The notes: generated by a model not told the origin, from the letters alone. A stretch of DNA of 64,000 nucleotides from an uncultured Bacteroidia bacterium (GCA_937922655.1 CALAJH010000005.1:62001-126000), one strand, 5' to 3'; counted from the stretch's first letter, positions 1 to 9,045 are shown. A program made the numbers and translations.

Positions 1-382
1 CGGAAAACTGCAAAGTTTGAAACGGCACGTAATTGATTTTAAAGTCGCGGTCGTTGAAATTGAGCGTGAGCGTTTCGTACGAACTGTTGTAAGCGTAGCG
101 ACGCGCCTGTACCTGCGCCGTTCCCTCGAAGCGGTCTGCGGCGGGCATGGCCGTAATCACAATATTTATCGCGCACGGAATTTTTTCCAACGCCTCGAAT
201 TGATGTTGCGACCAACGATTGTTGTTCATGTAGTCGGTAATTTCTTTTTGCATATTGTTGAAAACGGTAATGTCCACGCCCTGAATGTTCGGACGTTGGA
301 TATTAACCCGGCAATTGAGTTCCTGCCCAAAGGCGGGCCATACGCTCAATGCCATTTGCAATAAAAAAATCGCCGGTCTCAT
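1..382 (-). CDS. porD: PorD (DUF4835) type IX secretion protein, 5' part only
   Basis: Reading the minus strand from an ATG at 382 gives an open frame to the window edge, about 127 residues, so the C-terminus is missing. It starts with a signal peptide (hydrophobic stretch ending A-F-G-Q) followed by E-L-N-C. The middle carries the features I recognise from DUF4835/PorD: a short N-N-x-x-W element, a conserved Cys in the I-P-C-A-I context, and an N-F-N-D-R-D-F motif followed by Y-x-x-F-x-x-L-x-F. PorD is an outer-membrane/periplasm-associated component needed for T9SS assembly in Porphyromonas. The start codon overlaps the stop of the upstream gene by 4 bp (ATGA), so the two are probably translationally coupled. 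The frame is in no list of complete ORFs because it runs off the window. Family assignment is from remembered motifs, not a search. Confidence 0.85.
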   Translation of the reverse strand, partial: MRPAIFLLQMALSVWPAFGQELNCRVNIQRPNIQGVDITVFNNMQKEITDYMNNNRWSQHQFEALEKIPCAINIVITAMPAADRFEGTAQVQARRYAYNSSYETLTLNFNDRDFKINYVPFQTLQFS

Positions 383-1572
383 TCTACGGTCAATTCGAAG
401 GTATACATGTTTGTGGGACGAAGTTGGCCGAAAAACCACGGCAAGTCGGGGCCGTCGACGTCGTTGGAATAATTGGCGACGAGGTATTTGTTTCCTTCGA
501 TGTGGGCGATGCCCGCGAAGGCCGTATCTCCTCTCGAAGGCAGATCGCAGAGGAAAACAACGTCTTTTTTCTTTTTGTCGATTTTATAGATGGAGGTTCT
601 TTTGCTTCCGAACCAGTAATGCACCATGCTGTAAAGGTTTCGCATTTTGGGGGGCAAAAACCGCGCCCGCTTCATGAACACGCCGTCGTGAAGGATATGG
701 CGGCGGGCGATGAGCAGGGTGTGTTCGCCGTGGTTGAAAAGCAGGGCGCTGTCGTACTTGCGGGGCAAAGGTTTGGAATTCCAACAGGAAAGTTCGGTGT
801 TTTCCGTCCAAACCAAAGCCCCCCCCCTGCCTTCGAGTCGTACCGTACCCCACAAATTTCCGTTGCAGTCAAAAATGACTTCACCCTCTTCCGCCCATCG
901 CTCCTCAAATTCAGGCTCGTCGGAGACGGGACGCCAATTTGTGCCGTCTTCGGTAAGAAAAAGCCGGATATGGCATTTTTTTCCGCCGTCTTTTACGCGG
1001 TAAACGTCCGTTCCCTTGTAAGCACAGAGATAAGCTTTTCCGAAGTTTTTTCTAAATCTCCACGGCACGTAACCTTCGAAGGTCTCGGGCTGAACGGGTT
1101 GAGGTTCGCTCCAAAATTCGTCGAGGGTCGTGGCGTAAATCTTTCCGGGTTCAAACTTGAACATGCTTTTGCCGGCCTCGAAGAAATAAAGCCGAAGTTT
1201 GCCGTTCATTTCCAAAAAGCGCGGCTCGCGCATATCCTTTCCCGTCCGAAAGCCAAATTCGCACCGCCAATTTTTGCCGTCGTCCGACGATAGGATGTTG
1301 ATGCGGCATTGGTCGGAGGCGAAATGAAACGGCGCCGTTCGGTAAGCCATATAGTAGCGTCCGTTGTGGCGAATCAGATCCACGTTGTTGTGGGCTTTCA
1401 AAGTCTTGCCGCATACAACGTCTCCGGGCAATACTTGTCGAAAGTTCGCAATTTTCAAAGAAAGGTCTTGACCGCGATAAATGTATTCCTCGTTACGCGG
1501 CGCCTCGGATTTCAACGTATATTGAGCCGAAATCGTCAGGGATGCAAAAAAAAACGTGGCGAAAAAAAACAT
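379..1572 (-). CDS. Secreted beta-propeller-like protein of unknown function
   Basis: A 397-residue protein with a signal peptide (F-rich hydrophobic stretch ending I-S-A-Q). The start is placed at ATG 1572, three bases after the stop of the upstream OmpA gene; a TTG at 1578 would give two more residues and a 4-bp overlap. The body has repeated short beta-strand blocks with D-G-K-N-W and D-G-T-N-W turns and R-E-P-R-F. Such Asp-box-like turns are typical of sialidase and GH43-type propellers, so a sialidase-like or five-bladed propeller fold is likely, but I do not see a convincing catalytic set. It lies between a PorE-like OmpA protein and PorD with ATGA-type coupling to PorD, suggesting an envelope or T9SS-associated role. 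That role is inference; no named family is claimed. Confidence 0.7.
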   Translation of the reverse strand: MFFFATFFFASLTISAQYTLKSEAPRNEEYIYRGQDLSLKIANFRQVLPGDVVCGKTLKAHNNVDLIRHNGRYYMAYRTAPFHFASDQCRINILSSDDGKNWRCEFGFRTGKDMREPRFLEMNGKLRLYFFEAGKSMFKFEPGKIYATTLDEFWSEPQPVQPETFEGYVPWRFRKNFGKAYLCAYKGTDVYRVKDGGKKCHIRLFLTEDGTNWRPVSDEPEFEERWAEEGEVIFDCNGNLWGTVRLEGRGGALVWTENTELSCWNSKPLPRKYDSALLFNHGEHTLLIARRHILHDGVFMKRARFLPPKMRNLYSMVHYWFGSKRTSIYKIDKKKKDVVFLCDLPSRGDTAFAGIAHIEGNKYLVANYSNDVDGPDLPWFFGQLRPTNMYTFELTVE

Positions 1573-1574
1573 CG

Positions 1575-3878
1575 TCAATCCATACTCAAAACTTTAAACT
1601 CCACTCTTCGATTCAAGGCGCGTCCTTTTTCGGTGTCGTTGGAGGCGACGGGCATGGATTTGCCGTAGCCTTTGGCCATGATTCGATTGTCGTCCACGCC
1701 TTTGGAAATCAAATAAGCGCGAACGGACTCGGCGCGGTCTTCGGAAAGTTTGAGGTTCGAGGCCTCGGAACCGACGTTGTCGGTATGGCCGGCGATTTCT
1801 ATGACCAATTTGCTGGCGTCCTCCATGAGCGAGACCAATTGGTCGAGCTGTTCAAAGGATTCGGGTTTCAACGTGGCTTTGGCCGTTTCAAAAAAGATGT
1901 TGTTCAAACGAACGGTCGTTCCGATTTCAATGGGAATGAGCCGGAAATTTTGTTCGATTTCCTGAAACATCGTCAGGGTATCGAGGGGAAGGATTTTTTC
2001 GTAAACGGAGATAAAGCCGTCCTTTTTGATGGTAACTTTGTAGTTGTTGGGAGACGGAAGGGCAAGTTTGTAGTCGCCGTCGGCGCCGGATTTGGCCACG
2101 CCCGGTTCGCCGTCTTTCATGCGCGTCCACATCATTTTGGCGCCGTCGATGCCGGCTTCGGTTTTGTCGTTGAGTACTTTTCCGTAGACCAAGAGCGGGG
2201 GACGAGGTTTGAGAACGAGGTCTTTGCTTGCGTCCTGTCCGGCGGAAACGTCAAGCTTGGTCGTCAAGGGATAATAGCCTTTGGCATCGACGTTGAATTC
2301 GTAAGTGGCGCTTTCCGCCGGAACGGTAAGGGAAAACGCCCCCGACGCCGAAGAACGTGCTTTTTGAGGTTCGGAACCCGACTTTGCGTAAGTAAACTCG
2401 ATATCCGAAATCGGTTCTTGGGTTTCAAAATTGACGACGTTGCCGGAGATTTTTTGGTTGTCCAGCCGGAGTTTGAAGTCGCGTTTGATTTCCGTTCCGC
2501 GCTCTTCGTCGGAGATGTTTACGATTTCGTTCAATGGCTTGTAGCCTTGTCCTTTAACGCCGACGGAAAGGGTTTTGAGGTCTCCGGGGATGGTGATTTT
2601 GTAATTTCCGCCCGCGTCGGTGGTCAAGGTTTGTTCGCGACCGTCGCGCAATTGATAAGAAAGTTCGGCGTCCATGACGGGTTTTTCGGTCGCGGCGGAA
2701 AGCACGCGTCCGCGCATAACCGTCGGTTGCAGTTCGAGTTTTAGGTCTGCGGTTTCAAACTTGCATTCGGTAATTCCGGTGATGTCGTATTCGCGTTTGT
2801 CGGATTGATAAAACTTGGCTTTGGCCTCGACGGTATATTTCGCACCCGAGGGCAAAACCAAGATATATTCGCCGGTAACGGGGTCGGGGTGGCCCGTTCC
2901 CAATCGTTTTCCTGCGGAGCTGTATTCGATATCGACGTCGTCGATGGGGTTGCCGGCGCCGTCCTTAACCGTTCCCGAAAGCAACATTACGGGCTTGGGT
3001 TTGGCGTCGGGAGGAATGGGCAGGCGAAAGATGTCCATTCCCCCCATGCTTCCTTTTTTCGACACCATGTACGCATAATCGCCGCAGGCGGGAATGACGT
3101 AGTAAGCGTCGTAGTCGGGAGTGTTGATTTGCGGGCCCAAATTGATGGGCGTACTCCAATTGGTCCAGCTGTTGTCCAAACGACGGGTAACCCAAACGTC
3201 TTGGTCGCCCAATCCGCCTTTGGTTCCGTTGGAACTGTAATAGAGCGTTACGCCGTCGGAAGCCAAAAACGGCGAAACCTCGTCGCCAAAAGTGTTGATG
3301 GTTTTGCCTAGGTTTTGGGGTTCGCTCCACGTTCCGTCGTCTTGCAAAAACGAAACAAACAAGTCCAAAAAGCCCACGCTTTTGGTGTTTTGAATGGACA
3401 TTAACAGGGTTTGGCCGTCGTTGGCGAGAAAGTAGTTGGAAAATTTGTCTTTGTGGGTATTGACGAAGTTGCGAATTTCCATCGCTTCGGGCGCCGACCA
3501 TCCGGTTTTGGTTTTTTTGATGATGTTTCCGCGCTTGAAAAGGGCACGGGTACCGTCGGGCGAAATGGAGGTGATGAATTCGGCGCCTTCGGTATTGAGT
3601 TCTTTGAGGTTTTGGGCTTGGGACCACGAACCGTCGGCTTGAAGTTTGGAAAACCAAATGTCTTGGTTTCTGCGGCCTTCTTTAACGCCGCCGACGTTGT
3701 CGGGATGGTTTTCGCGAACGAAATACAGGGTTTTTCCGTCGGGCGTGATGAGCGGGCCCAGTTCGTCGTAAGGCGAATTGACGGCGCCACCCAAATTTTC
3801 CAACACCGTCGTTTGACCCCGCAAATCAAGCGAAAGCGTCGCGAAAAATATCCATGCAAGTCCAATAATCTTGGTCAT
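1575..3878 (-). CDS. OmpA-family protein with PD40 propeller and carboxypeptidase-regulatory-like repeats (PorE-like)
   Basis: 767 residues from ATG 3878, chosen because a signal peptide (L-A-W-I-F-F-A-T-L-S-L) starts there; the longer open frame upstream has no signal character. Residues about 30-290 contain PD40/WD40-like blades (S-P-D-G-T and similar turns). Residues about 300-650 are a string of roughly four Ig-like carboxypeptidase-regulatory domains with G-x-V and G-x-Y elements. The last 110 residues are an OmpA C-terminal domain with A-G-H-T-D-N-V-G and N-R-R-V-E-F, which binds peptidoglycan. Propeller + CRD + OmpA is the architecture of P. gingivalis PorE, which tethers T9SS parts to the cell wall, although the N-terminal TPR of PorE is not evident. 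The clustering with PorD supports a T9SS link; PorE orthology itself is unproven. Confidence 0.85.
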   Translation of the reverse strand: MTKIIGLAWIFFATLSLDLRGQTTVLENLGGAVNSPYDELGPLITPDGKTLYFVRENHPDNVGGVKEGRRNQDIWFSKLQADGSWSQAQNLKELNTEGAEFITSISPDGTRALFKRGNIIKKTKTGWSAPEAMEIRNFVNTHKDKFSNYFLANDGQTLLMSIQNTKSVGFLDLFVSFLQDDGTWSEPQNLGKTINTFGDEVSPFLASDGVTLYYSSNGTKGGLGDQDVWVTRRLDNSWTNWSTPINLGPQINTPDYDAYYVIPACGDYAYMVSKKGSMGGMDIFRLPIPPDAKPKPVMLLSGTVKDGAGNPIDDVDIEYSSAGKRLGTGHPDPVTGEYILVLPSGAKYTVEAKAKFYQSDKREYDITGITECKFETADLKLELQPTVMRGRVLSAATEKPVMDAELSYQLRDGREQTLTTDAGGNYKITIPGDLKTLSVGVKGQGYKPLNEIVNISDEERGTEIKRDFKLRLDNQKISGNVVNFETQEPISDIEFTYAKSGSEPQKARSSASGAFSLTVPAESATYEFNVDAKGYYPLTTKLDVSAGQDASKDLVLKPRPPLLVYGKVLNDKTEAGIDGAKMMWTRMKDGEPGVAKSGADGDYKLALPSPNNYKVTIKKDGFISVYEKILPLDTLTMFQEIEQNFRLIPIEIGTTVRLNNIFFETAKATLKPESFEQLDQLVSLMEDASKLVIEIAGHTDNVGSEASNLKLSEDRAESVRAYLISKGVDDNRIMAKGYGKSMPVASNDTEKGRALNRRVEFKVLSMD

Positions 3879-3955
3879 AATTACAAAATTTGGATTAATA
3901 AAAACGAATTCATTAAAATATCGCCTTTTAACGGGTGATTTTTGAGCGTTACCGA

Positions 3956-3963
3956 CAAAATTA
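3956..3963 (-). promoter_or_regulatory. Candidate Bacteroidota -7 box for the OmpA/PorD cluster
   Basis: The minus strand reads TAATTTTG, an exact match to the Bacteroidota TAnnTTTG -7 consensus, 78 bp ahead of the OmpA start in AT-rich DNA. No well-spaced -33 TTG is seen, so the call rests on the -7 box and position. Confidence 0.4.
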
Positions 3964-4207
3964 TCGTTTTTTTCAACACGCTTGTGCATATTGGCTACGA
4001 AATTAACATTTTTAGCCGAACCTCCTCCCCACCCTCCCCCCAATAATTATTCACAAGACCGAAAATCAGAGTTGTGGAAAACGCGCTTGCCCCCAAAAAC
4101 GGGTACGTTCGCGGACGAATCAATGTTAGTTTGTCTGTTCGCAAAGTAAACGATGCGTCGGACGGGGCCGTTGGTCACGTTGCGAACTTATATAGCGCCA
4201 ATTTCAA

Positions 4208-4238
4208 CCGGACCGACAATGACAAACAATCGGTCCGG
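4208..4238. other. 9-bp perfect stem-loop in the gpx/ompA intergenic region
   Basis: CCGGACCGA at 4208-4216 pairs with TCGGTCCGG at 4230-4238 across a 13-base loop. No T-tract follows on either strand. It could be a second-stage terminator for the glutathione peroxidase mRNA or a 5' UTR element. Confidence 0.4.
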
Positions 4239-4343
4239 CCAACAAAACAGACGCTTTTCCCGGACTGCGAAGGATAATTTTTTTAAAGTACCCAAAAAGC
4301 CGTTGCACGCGCTACCCTCTCCTTGGCCGCGACACACGCGCGA

Positions 4344-4379
4344 CGGTTTGCCTACCCATTGGTTGGGTATGGTAAACCG
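4344..4379 (-). terminator. Stem-loop downstream of glutathione peroxidase gene
   Basis: A 15-pair stem with one G-U pair and one bulged T, closed by a 5-base loop, lies 27 bp beyond the gpx stop codon. There is no clear U-tract, so it may be a transcript-stabilising hairpin rather than an intrinsic terminator. Confidence 0.5.
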
Positions 4380-4406
4380 CGACGCAACACGGAGGCGCCC
4401 CCCAAG

Positions 4407-4970
4407 CTAATTTTTTGCCAGCAAAGGCTCCAATTTTTCCAAAAATTCTTTGTCCGTAACGTTGAACGACGGCGAGAATACCGCAACGGGTTTTCCCTCC
4501 CTGTTTACAAGATATTTTTGAAAGTTCCACTTGACTTTTTCGTTCGTCGATTCGGTCAAAAACTTGTAGAGAGGATGGATGTCGTCGCCTTTGACGGAAA
4601 TTTTGGCAAAAACGGGAAATTGAACCCCGTAGTTGGTCGAACAAAAAGCTTTGATTTCGGCGTTGGAACCGGGTTCTTGATTCATGAAATTGTTGGCGGG
4701 AAAAGCCAAAATTTCGAGGCCGTCGCCTTTGCGCTTTTCGTACAAGGCTTGCAAATCGGCGTATTGCGGAGTGTAACCGCATTTGCTCGCCACGTTCACA
4801 AAAAGCAGAACTTTGCCGCGATAATCGGACAACTTCACTTTTTGGCCGTCGATGTTTTCGACCTCGTAGTCGTAAACGGAACCTTTGATTTCACCCGTAG
4901 GCGTACTGACGACTTTTCCGCACGCCGTCAAAAGCGTTGCACTCAACAACGCATAAAAAATATTTTTCAT
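4407..4970 (-). CDS. Glutathione peroxidase-family lipoprotein
   Basis: 187 residues. The N-terminus is a lipoprotein signal with lipobox L-L-T-A-C (Cys17), so the enzyme should be anchored in the envelope. The thioredoxin-fold GPx core follows: catalytic Cys64 in S-K-C-G-Y-T, then F-P-A-N-N-F and K-W-N-F with the conserved Trp. It would reduce peroxides, in bacteria usually with thioredoxin-type donors. Two departures from the classic family are visible: the usual F-P-C-N-Q-F motif has Ala for the Cys and Asn for the catalytic-tetrad Gln. A distal resolving Cys (K-A-F-C-S) is present. It stands alone between intergenic regions, divergent from the sensor kinase gene. Confidence 0.9.
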   Translation of the reverse strand: MKNIFYALLSATLLTACGKVVSTPTGEIKGSVYDYEVENIDGQKVKLSDYRGKVLLFVNVASKCGYTPQYADLQALYEKRKGDGLEILAFPANNFMNQEPGSNAEIKAFCSTNYGVQFPVFAKISVKGDDIHPLYKFLTESTNEKVKWNFQKYLVNREGKPVAVFSPSFNVTDKEFLEKLEPLLAKN

Positions 4971-5112
4971 TGCTTGGCGTTATTTGGAATCATTACAAAA
5001 TTGGGCGCAATAGCGTTCAATTAAAACCGACCAATAACAACAGATACGCGCAACCAACCCTCTGCGCCGCATGCCGTTTTTTGTTATTTTCGCCCCGGAA
5101 AATAAGCGCGGC

Positions 5113-8100
5113 ATGAAAAAATCTTTTATTAAAAGCACGTGGAAAAATTTCATTAATTCGGGAACGACGGAACAAACCCCGCCCGAACTCGCCATCCGCA
5201 TCCGCGCCGCCAACGTCCTCAACCTGCTCATGTTCTTAATGACGCTTGGCTACGTCAATCCCGAGGCGGGATGGGCGACGCTCAGCACCGTTGCCTTGCT
5301 GTTTCTGTACATCGGAGCCTTCCTTTTGACCCGAACGGGCCGCCATCAATGGGGACGGACATTGACGCTGGTGAGCGGAGGAAGCTTGGGATTTGCCCCG
5401 ATGCTCATTTACGTCGAACCTACCCCCAACGAACTTGTCGGCTATTTTAAAATAAGCTTGGCGACTTGGCTTGCCTTCTCCGCCACGCTTTTCACCGCCC
5501 GCGAAACGCGCTGGCGCGTATTGACCACCGCACCCATACTTGTTTTGCTTTTTGGCTTCGAGCCCTTGGACGACGCCATGCAATGGGTGGACTACCCCGA
5601 GGTCTTTGCCGAATTGGAAAAAATCGTCGAGCCTACAAAACTGTTGATTTTGATAAACGCCTTTATTATCATGTTCTTATACATTCCCTACATCCAAAAA
5701 GCCGACGAAAAAAGAATTTGGCAACTTTACGACGAAGAGCAGCAAAAAAGTCGGCAAATGGCGGAGGCGGAGACTCAACTCAGAAAAGCCCTTGCGGAAG
5801 CGGAAGAAGCCAAACGGGCGGCGGAAGCGGCGTCGATAGAGGTCGAAGCGAGCCGTGCCGAACTCGAAAAACGCAACCAAGCCCTCAACGACGCCAAAAA
5901 AGAACTCGAATACTCGCTTTCGCTCAGCCGCCGCGACCGCGAAGACCTCAAACGGCGCGAAAACATCGAATCGGGCGTGGCCAAGTTGAATTCTTTGCTT
6001 CACCTCAAAGAAGGAACAGAAATCCGCGAATGGGGCGAACATCTTCTGCAAACGTTGGTGCCAAGCGTCGGCGGAGAAACGGGCGGTTTGTACCTGACCG
6101 AAGAGGCCGGCGACAAAAAAATGCTCGTTTTCGGAGCGGGCTACGCCGTCGCCGACCTATCAAAAATCGGCATGGCCGTGCCTTTCGGACAAGGTATGAC
6201 CGGCGAAGCCGCCCTTTCCGGACGCAAGTTTTTGATATCGAACTCCGAAAACCTGCACCTGCGCCTTCGCACCGGCGTATCGTCCTTACCCGTGCATTCG
6301 CTCTTGGTATTACCCCTCGTTTACAACGAAAAGGTCGAAGGCGTGTTGGAAATTGCGTCGTTGCGAGCGTTTTCGGAAGCCCATTTGGAAATTTTGGACC
6401 GTTTCGCCCCGAATTTGGCCGTCGCCCTGCTCAACATCCGCAACCGCAAAAACATTCGTCGCCTTCTTGAAGAAGCCCAGTCCCGTGCCGAACAGCTCGC
6501 CGCCCAAGAAGAAGAGTTGCGTCAAAACCTCGAAGAACTCGCCGCCACACAAGAGGAAATGCAACGCATTCAGGATTCGTTGAGGTTGCAAAGCGCACGC
6601 ATCACCACCGTTATCGACAACACCCCCGAACTCATCTATGCCATCGACCACGATTACCGTCTGACGATGTTCAACCGAACGTTTGCCAACGTGATTTTGG
6701 ACGGTTACGGACGCATGCCCGAGGTTGGAGAAAGCGTCTTCGAATTTATTTACGAAGAAAACCGGCCGACGCGCAAGGCCGAATACGACCGGGCCTTTAA
6801 CGGAGAAAGTTTCGTGCGAGAAAGCATGATTCTCGAAGAAAACGGCGCGGAATACTATGAAAACGCCTTTACCCCCATTCGCGACGAAAACGGCGGCGTC
6901 GTCGGGGTCAGCGTCTTTCGGCGCGACGTTACCCAACGCGTGCGTGCCGAACAGGAAATGGAAAACAGTCGCATCCAACTTCAAAACCTCAATCGCGAAC
7001 TCGAAGAGCGCGTCGAAAGCCGAACCCGCGCCCTGCGACAAACCCTCGACAACCTTCACGAATCGGAAAAACGGCTTTCGACCATCATCGAACAGTTTCC
7101 TTTGGGCTTTGCGCTTTTTTCACCCAACGGCGACCTGCTTCTGACCAATCCCGCCTATTTCGCGATAACGGGCCGCCGGCTTATCGAAGGTTACAACATT
7201 TTCCAAGACCCCGACGAAAACCGCCGCGACGTTTACCTGCGCGAAGCGTTTTCGGGCAATGCCGTCGAAATGCCCGTCATCCCCTACCGGCGCGGACGCG
7301 ACGTCGTTATGCTCAAAACCTTTGCTTTTCCCATCACCGATGAAAACAACGAACTCAAACAGGTCGTGTTCTTATACGACGACGTGAGCGAAGAGTGGAC
7401 GGCGGCGAACGACGTCAAAAATTCGGAGTCGCGCTTTCGCCACGTGGTCGAGCATTTTCCTTTGGCCATGCGCTTTTACAAGCCCAACGGCGAACCGCTT
7501 TCCGACAACCCGGCCTACACCCGCTTTTGGGAAAACCGTCGACCCGAATATTTTGGGGTAAACTTGCAGGACGACCCCGTTTGGGCCGCCAACGGGCTGA
7601 GTCTCGAACCGCTTTTCGACGGAAAAGCGTGTGAATTTCCCCCCATCCCCTACCCTTTGGCCGAAGAAACCATCTGGGTCAAAAGCTATCTTTTTCCCCT
7701 CTTTGCCCAAGACGGACGCATACGGGAAATTATTTTGGTGCAACAAGACGTTACCGACGTCAAACGGGCCGAAGAGGCTTACGCACAAGCCAACGCCGCC
7801 CTACGGGCGACGCTCGCCGAAATGGAAGGAATGCGCGGGCGCCTGATGCGCTCGGACAAAATGGTCATGCTCGGACAAATGACCGCCGGCGTCGTTCACG
7901 AAATCAATTCGCCGTTGAGCGCGGTTTCGGCCTCGGTGGAAGTGGCGGCCGAGCGTTACGTCGAAAACATGCGCCGCATCCCCGAAATATGGAACGACAT
8001 CGACGAACATCGCGACGTTTTTGTCTCCCTTATGGAGCGCGCCCTCAACGCGCCGCCCTATGTTACCGGCCGCGAAGAACGAACGATGCGAAAAAACATT

Positions 8101-8835
8101 GCCGCCGCCTTCGAACAGGCGGCAATCACGCCCAACGACGAAATCGTTCGCAAATTTCAAGAAATCGGATTGTCGCCTTCCGACCTTCCCGACCTTAGCC
8201 CCTTCGTTTCCGCGCCCGAGGCTTTGCGACGTTTGGATTGGCTGGCCGCAGTCGCCGCCGTCAAACGCAATTTGGACAACGCCCGCACCGCCGCCGAAAA
8301 AGCCCGCACTCTCGCCGTTTCCATTAAACGCTACACCCACGCAACCGACGTGCCCGTCGCCGAAACCTTCGACCTCGCCGAAAACCTCAAAGACGTCGTC
8401 AATATTTACGCCTTCAAACTCAAAAGCTTGGACTTGGAAGTCGAACTCAATTCTGCAATCGTCGAGTCGGGGTATGCGGGCGAACTCAGCCAAGTCTGGA
8501 CCAACTTGATAGCCAACGCCCTACAAGCCATGGAAAACATAGAAAACCCCCGACTAACGCTCACGCTCAAATCCGACGGCCAAACGGCGGAAGTTACCGT
8601 CGCCGACAACGGCCCCGGCGTTCCCCCGGAAATTCAAACCCAAATTTTCGACCCCTTCTTCACCACCAAAAAACAAGGCGAAGGCACGGGTTTGGGACTG
8701 TCGCTGTGCAAACGCATCATCGAGCGCCACGGCGGAACGCTGAGCCTTTATTCCATCCCCGGAGAAACGCGTTTTGTCGCACGTTTGCCCCTCAACTATC
8801 GCGCACGCCCCGAAACCGCTTGGCAACAAGAATAA
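5113..8835 (+). CDS. Membrane sensor histidine kinase with GAF and three PAS domains
   Basis: 1240 residues from ATG 5113; an upstream in-frame ATG at 5071 lies in the AT-rich leader and is less likely. Order: about six membrane segments (residues 20-200), an Ala/Glu-rich coiled coil (200-285), a GAF domain (about 300-455), a second coiled coil, PAS (about 497-613), coiled coil, two similar PAS domains (about 655-760 and 773-886), then the kinase core. His929 in V-V-H-E-I-N-S-P is the phosphorylation site. The N-box Asn is residue 1135 (N-L-I-A-N-A-L-Q-A-M), followed by D-N-G-P-G-V-P and G-T-G-L-G-L-S. The H-to-N spacing of about 206 residues is nearly twice the usual value, showing an enlarged dimerisation domain. 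No receiver domain and no neighbouring response regulator are present, so it is an orphan kinase. Confidence 0.93.
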   Translation: MKKSFIKSTWKNFINSGTTEQTPPELAIRIRAANVLNLLMFLMTLGYVNPEAGWATLSTVALLFLYIGAFLLTRTGRHQWGRTLTLVSGGSLGFAPMLIYVEPTPNELVGYFKISLATWLAFSATLFTARETRWRVLTTAPILVLLFGFEPLDDAMQWVDYPEVFAELEKIVEPTKLLILINAFIIMFLYIPYIQKADEKRIWQLYDEEQQKSRQMAEAETQLRKALAEAEEAKRAAEAASIEVEASRAELEKRNQALNDAKKELEYSLSLSRRDREDLKRRENIESGVAKLNSLLHLKEGTEIREWGEHLLQTLVPSVGGETGGLYLTEEAGDKKMLVFGAGYAVADLSKIGMAVPFGQGMTGEAALSGRKFLISNSENLHLRLRTGVSSLPVHSLLVLPLVYNEKVEGVLEIASLRAFSEAHLEILDRFAPNLAVALLNIRNRKNIRRLLEEAQSRAEQLAAQEEELRQNLEELAATQEEMQRIQDSLRLQSARITTVIDNTPELIYAIDHDYRLTMFNRTFANVILDGYGRMPEVGESVFEFIYEENRPTRKAEYDRAFNGESFVRESMILEENGAEYYENAFTPIRDENGGVVGVSVFRRDVTQRVRAEQEMENSRIQLQNLNRELEERVESRTRALRQTLDNLHESEKRLSTIIEQFPLGFALFSPNGDLLLTNPAYFAITGRRLIEGYNIFQDPDENRRDVYLREAFSGNAVEMPVIPYRRGRDVVMLKTFAFPITDENNELKQVVFLYDDVSEEWTAANDVKNSESRFRHVVEHFPLAMRFYKPNGEPLSDNPAYTRFWENRRPEYFGVNLQDDPVWAANGLSLEPLFDGKACEFPPIPYPLAEETIWVKSYLFPLFAQDGRIREIILVQQDVTDVKRAEEAYAQANAALRATLAEMEGMRGRLMRSDKMVMLGQMTAGVVHEINSPLSAVSASVEVAAERYVENMRRIPEIWNDIDEHRDVFVSLMERALNAPPYVTGREERTMRKNIAAAFEQAAITPNDEIVRKFQEIGLSPSDLPDLSPFVSAPEALRRLDWLAAVAAVKRNLDNARTAAEKARTLAVSIKRYTHATDVPVAETFDLAENLKDVVNIYAFKLKSLDLEVELNSAIVESGYAGELSQVWTNLIANALQAMENIENPRLTLTLKSDGQTAEVTVADNGPGVPPEIQTQIFDPFFTTKKQGEGTGLGLSLCKRIIERHGGTLSLYSIPGETRFVARLPLNYRARPETAWQQE

Positions 8836-8980
8836 CCCTTGCCCCAACAATACGAAAAAAATTAAGAACGGTTTTCCGACAATCCAAGACGGACCGTAAA
8901 CGACAACCCGAAAATAAAACGCGTTGCATTTTTACGTTCGGCGCTCGTGGACGCAGCCTCTTTCACGGCCCAAACATGCC

Positions 8981-9024
8981 CCCAAAAACAGACGGGCCGG
9001 ATTTCCAAAGAACGCCCCGGCCCG
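8981..9024 (-). terminator. Intrinsic terminator of the acyl-CoA dehydrogenase gene
   Basis: CGGGCCGG at 8993-9000 pairs perfectly with CCGGCCCG at 9017-9024 over a 16-base loop. On the minus strand the stem is followed by a T-rich run (TGTTTTTGG). It lies about 22 bp past the stop codon of the gene at 9046. Confidence 0.65.
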
Positions 9025-9045
9025 CCAAAAAACAGTCTTCGAATG

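Larger units (their letters stand above)
3879..4406. other. Intergenic region with promoter and hairpins, no gene
   Basis: This 528-bp gap separates two minus-strand genes. Its left part is AT-rich and holds the candidate promoter of the OmpA gene. The right part holds two hairpins (4208-4238 and 4344-4379). The short open frames here have no start context, signal peptide or recognisable content, so no gene is called. Confidence 0.6.

Noticed and set aside
17-1293. Plus-strand frames at the window start
   Set aside because: They are antisense to porD and the propeller-like gene, which show signal peptides and recognisable motifs on the minus strand.
4074-4277. 67-codon plus-strand frame in the OmpA/gpx gap
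   Set aside because: Overlaps a hairpin, has no homology or signal peptide that I recognise, and unusual composition.
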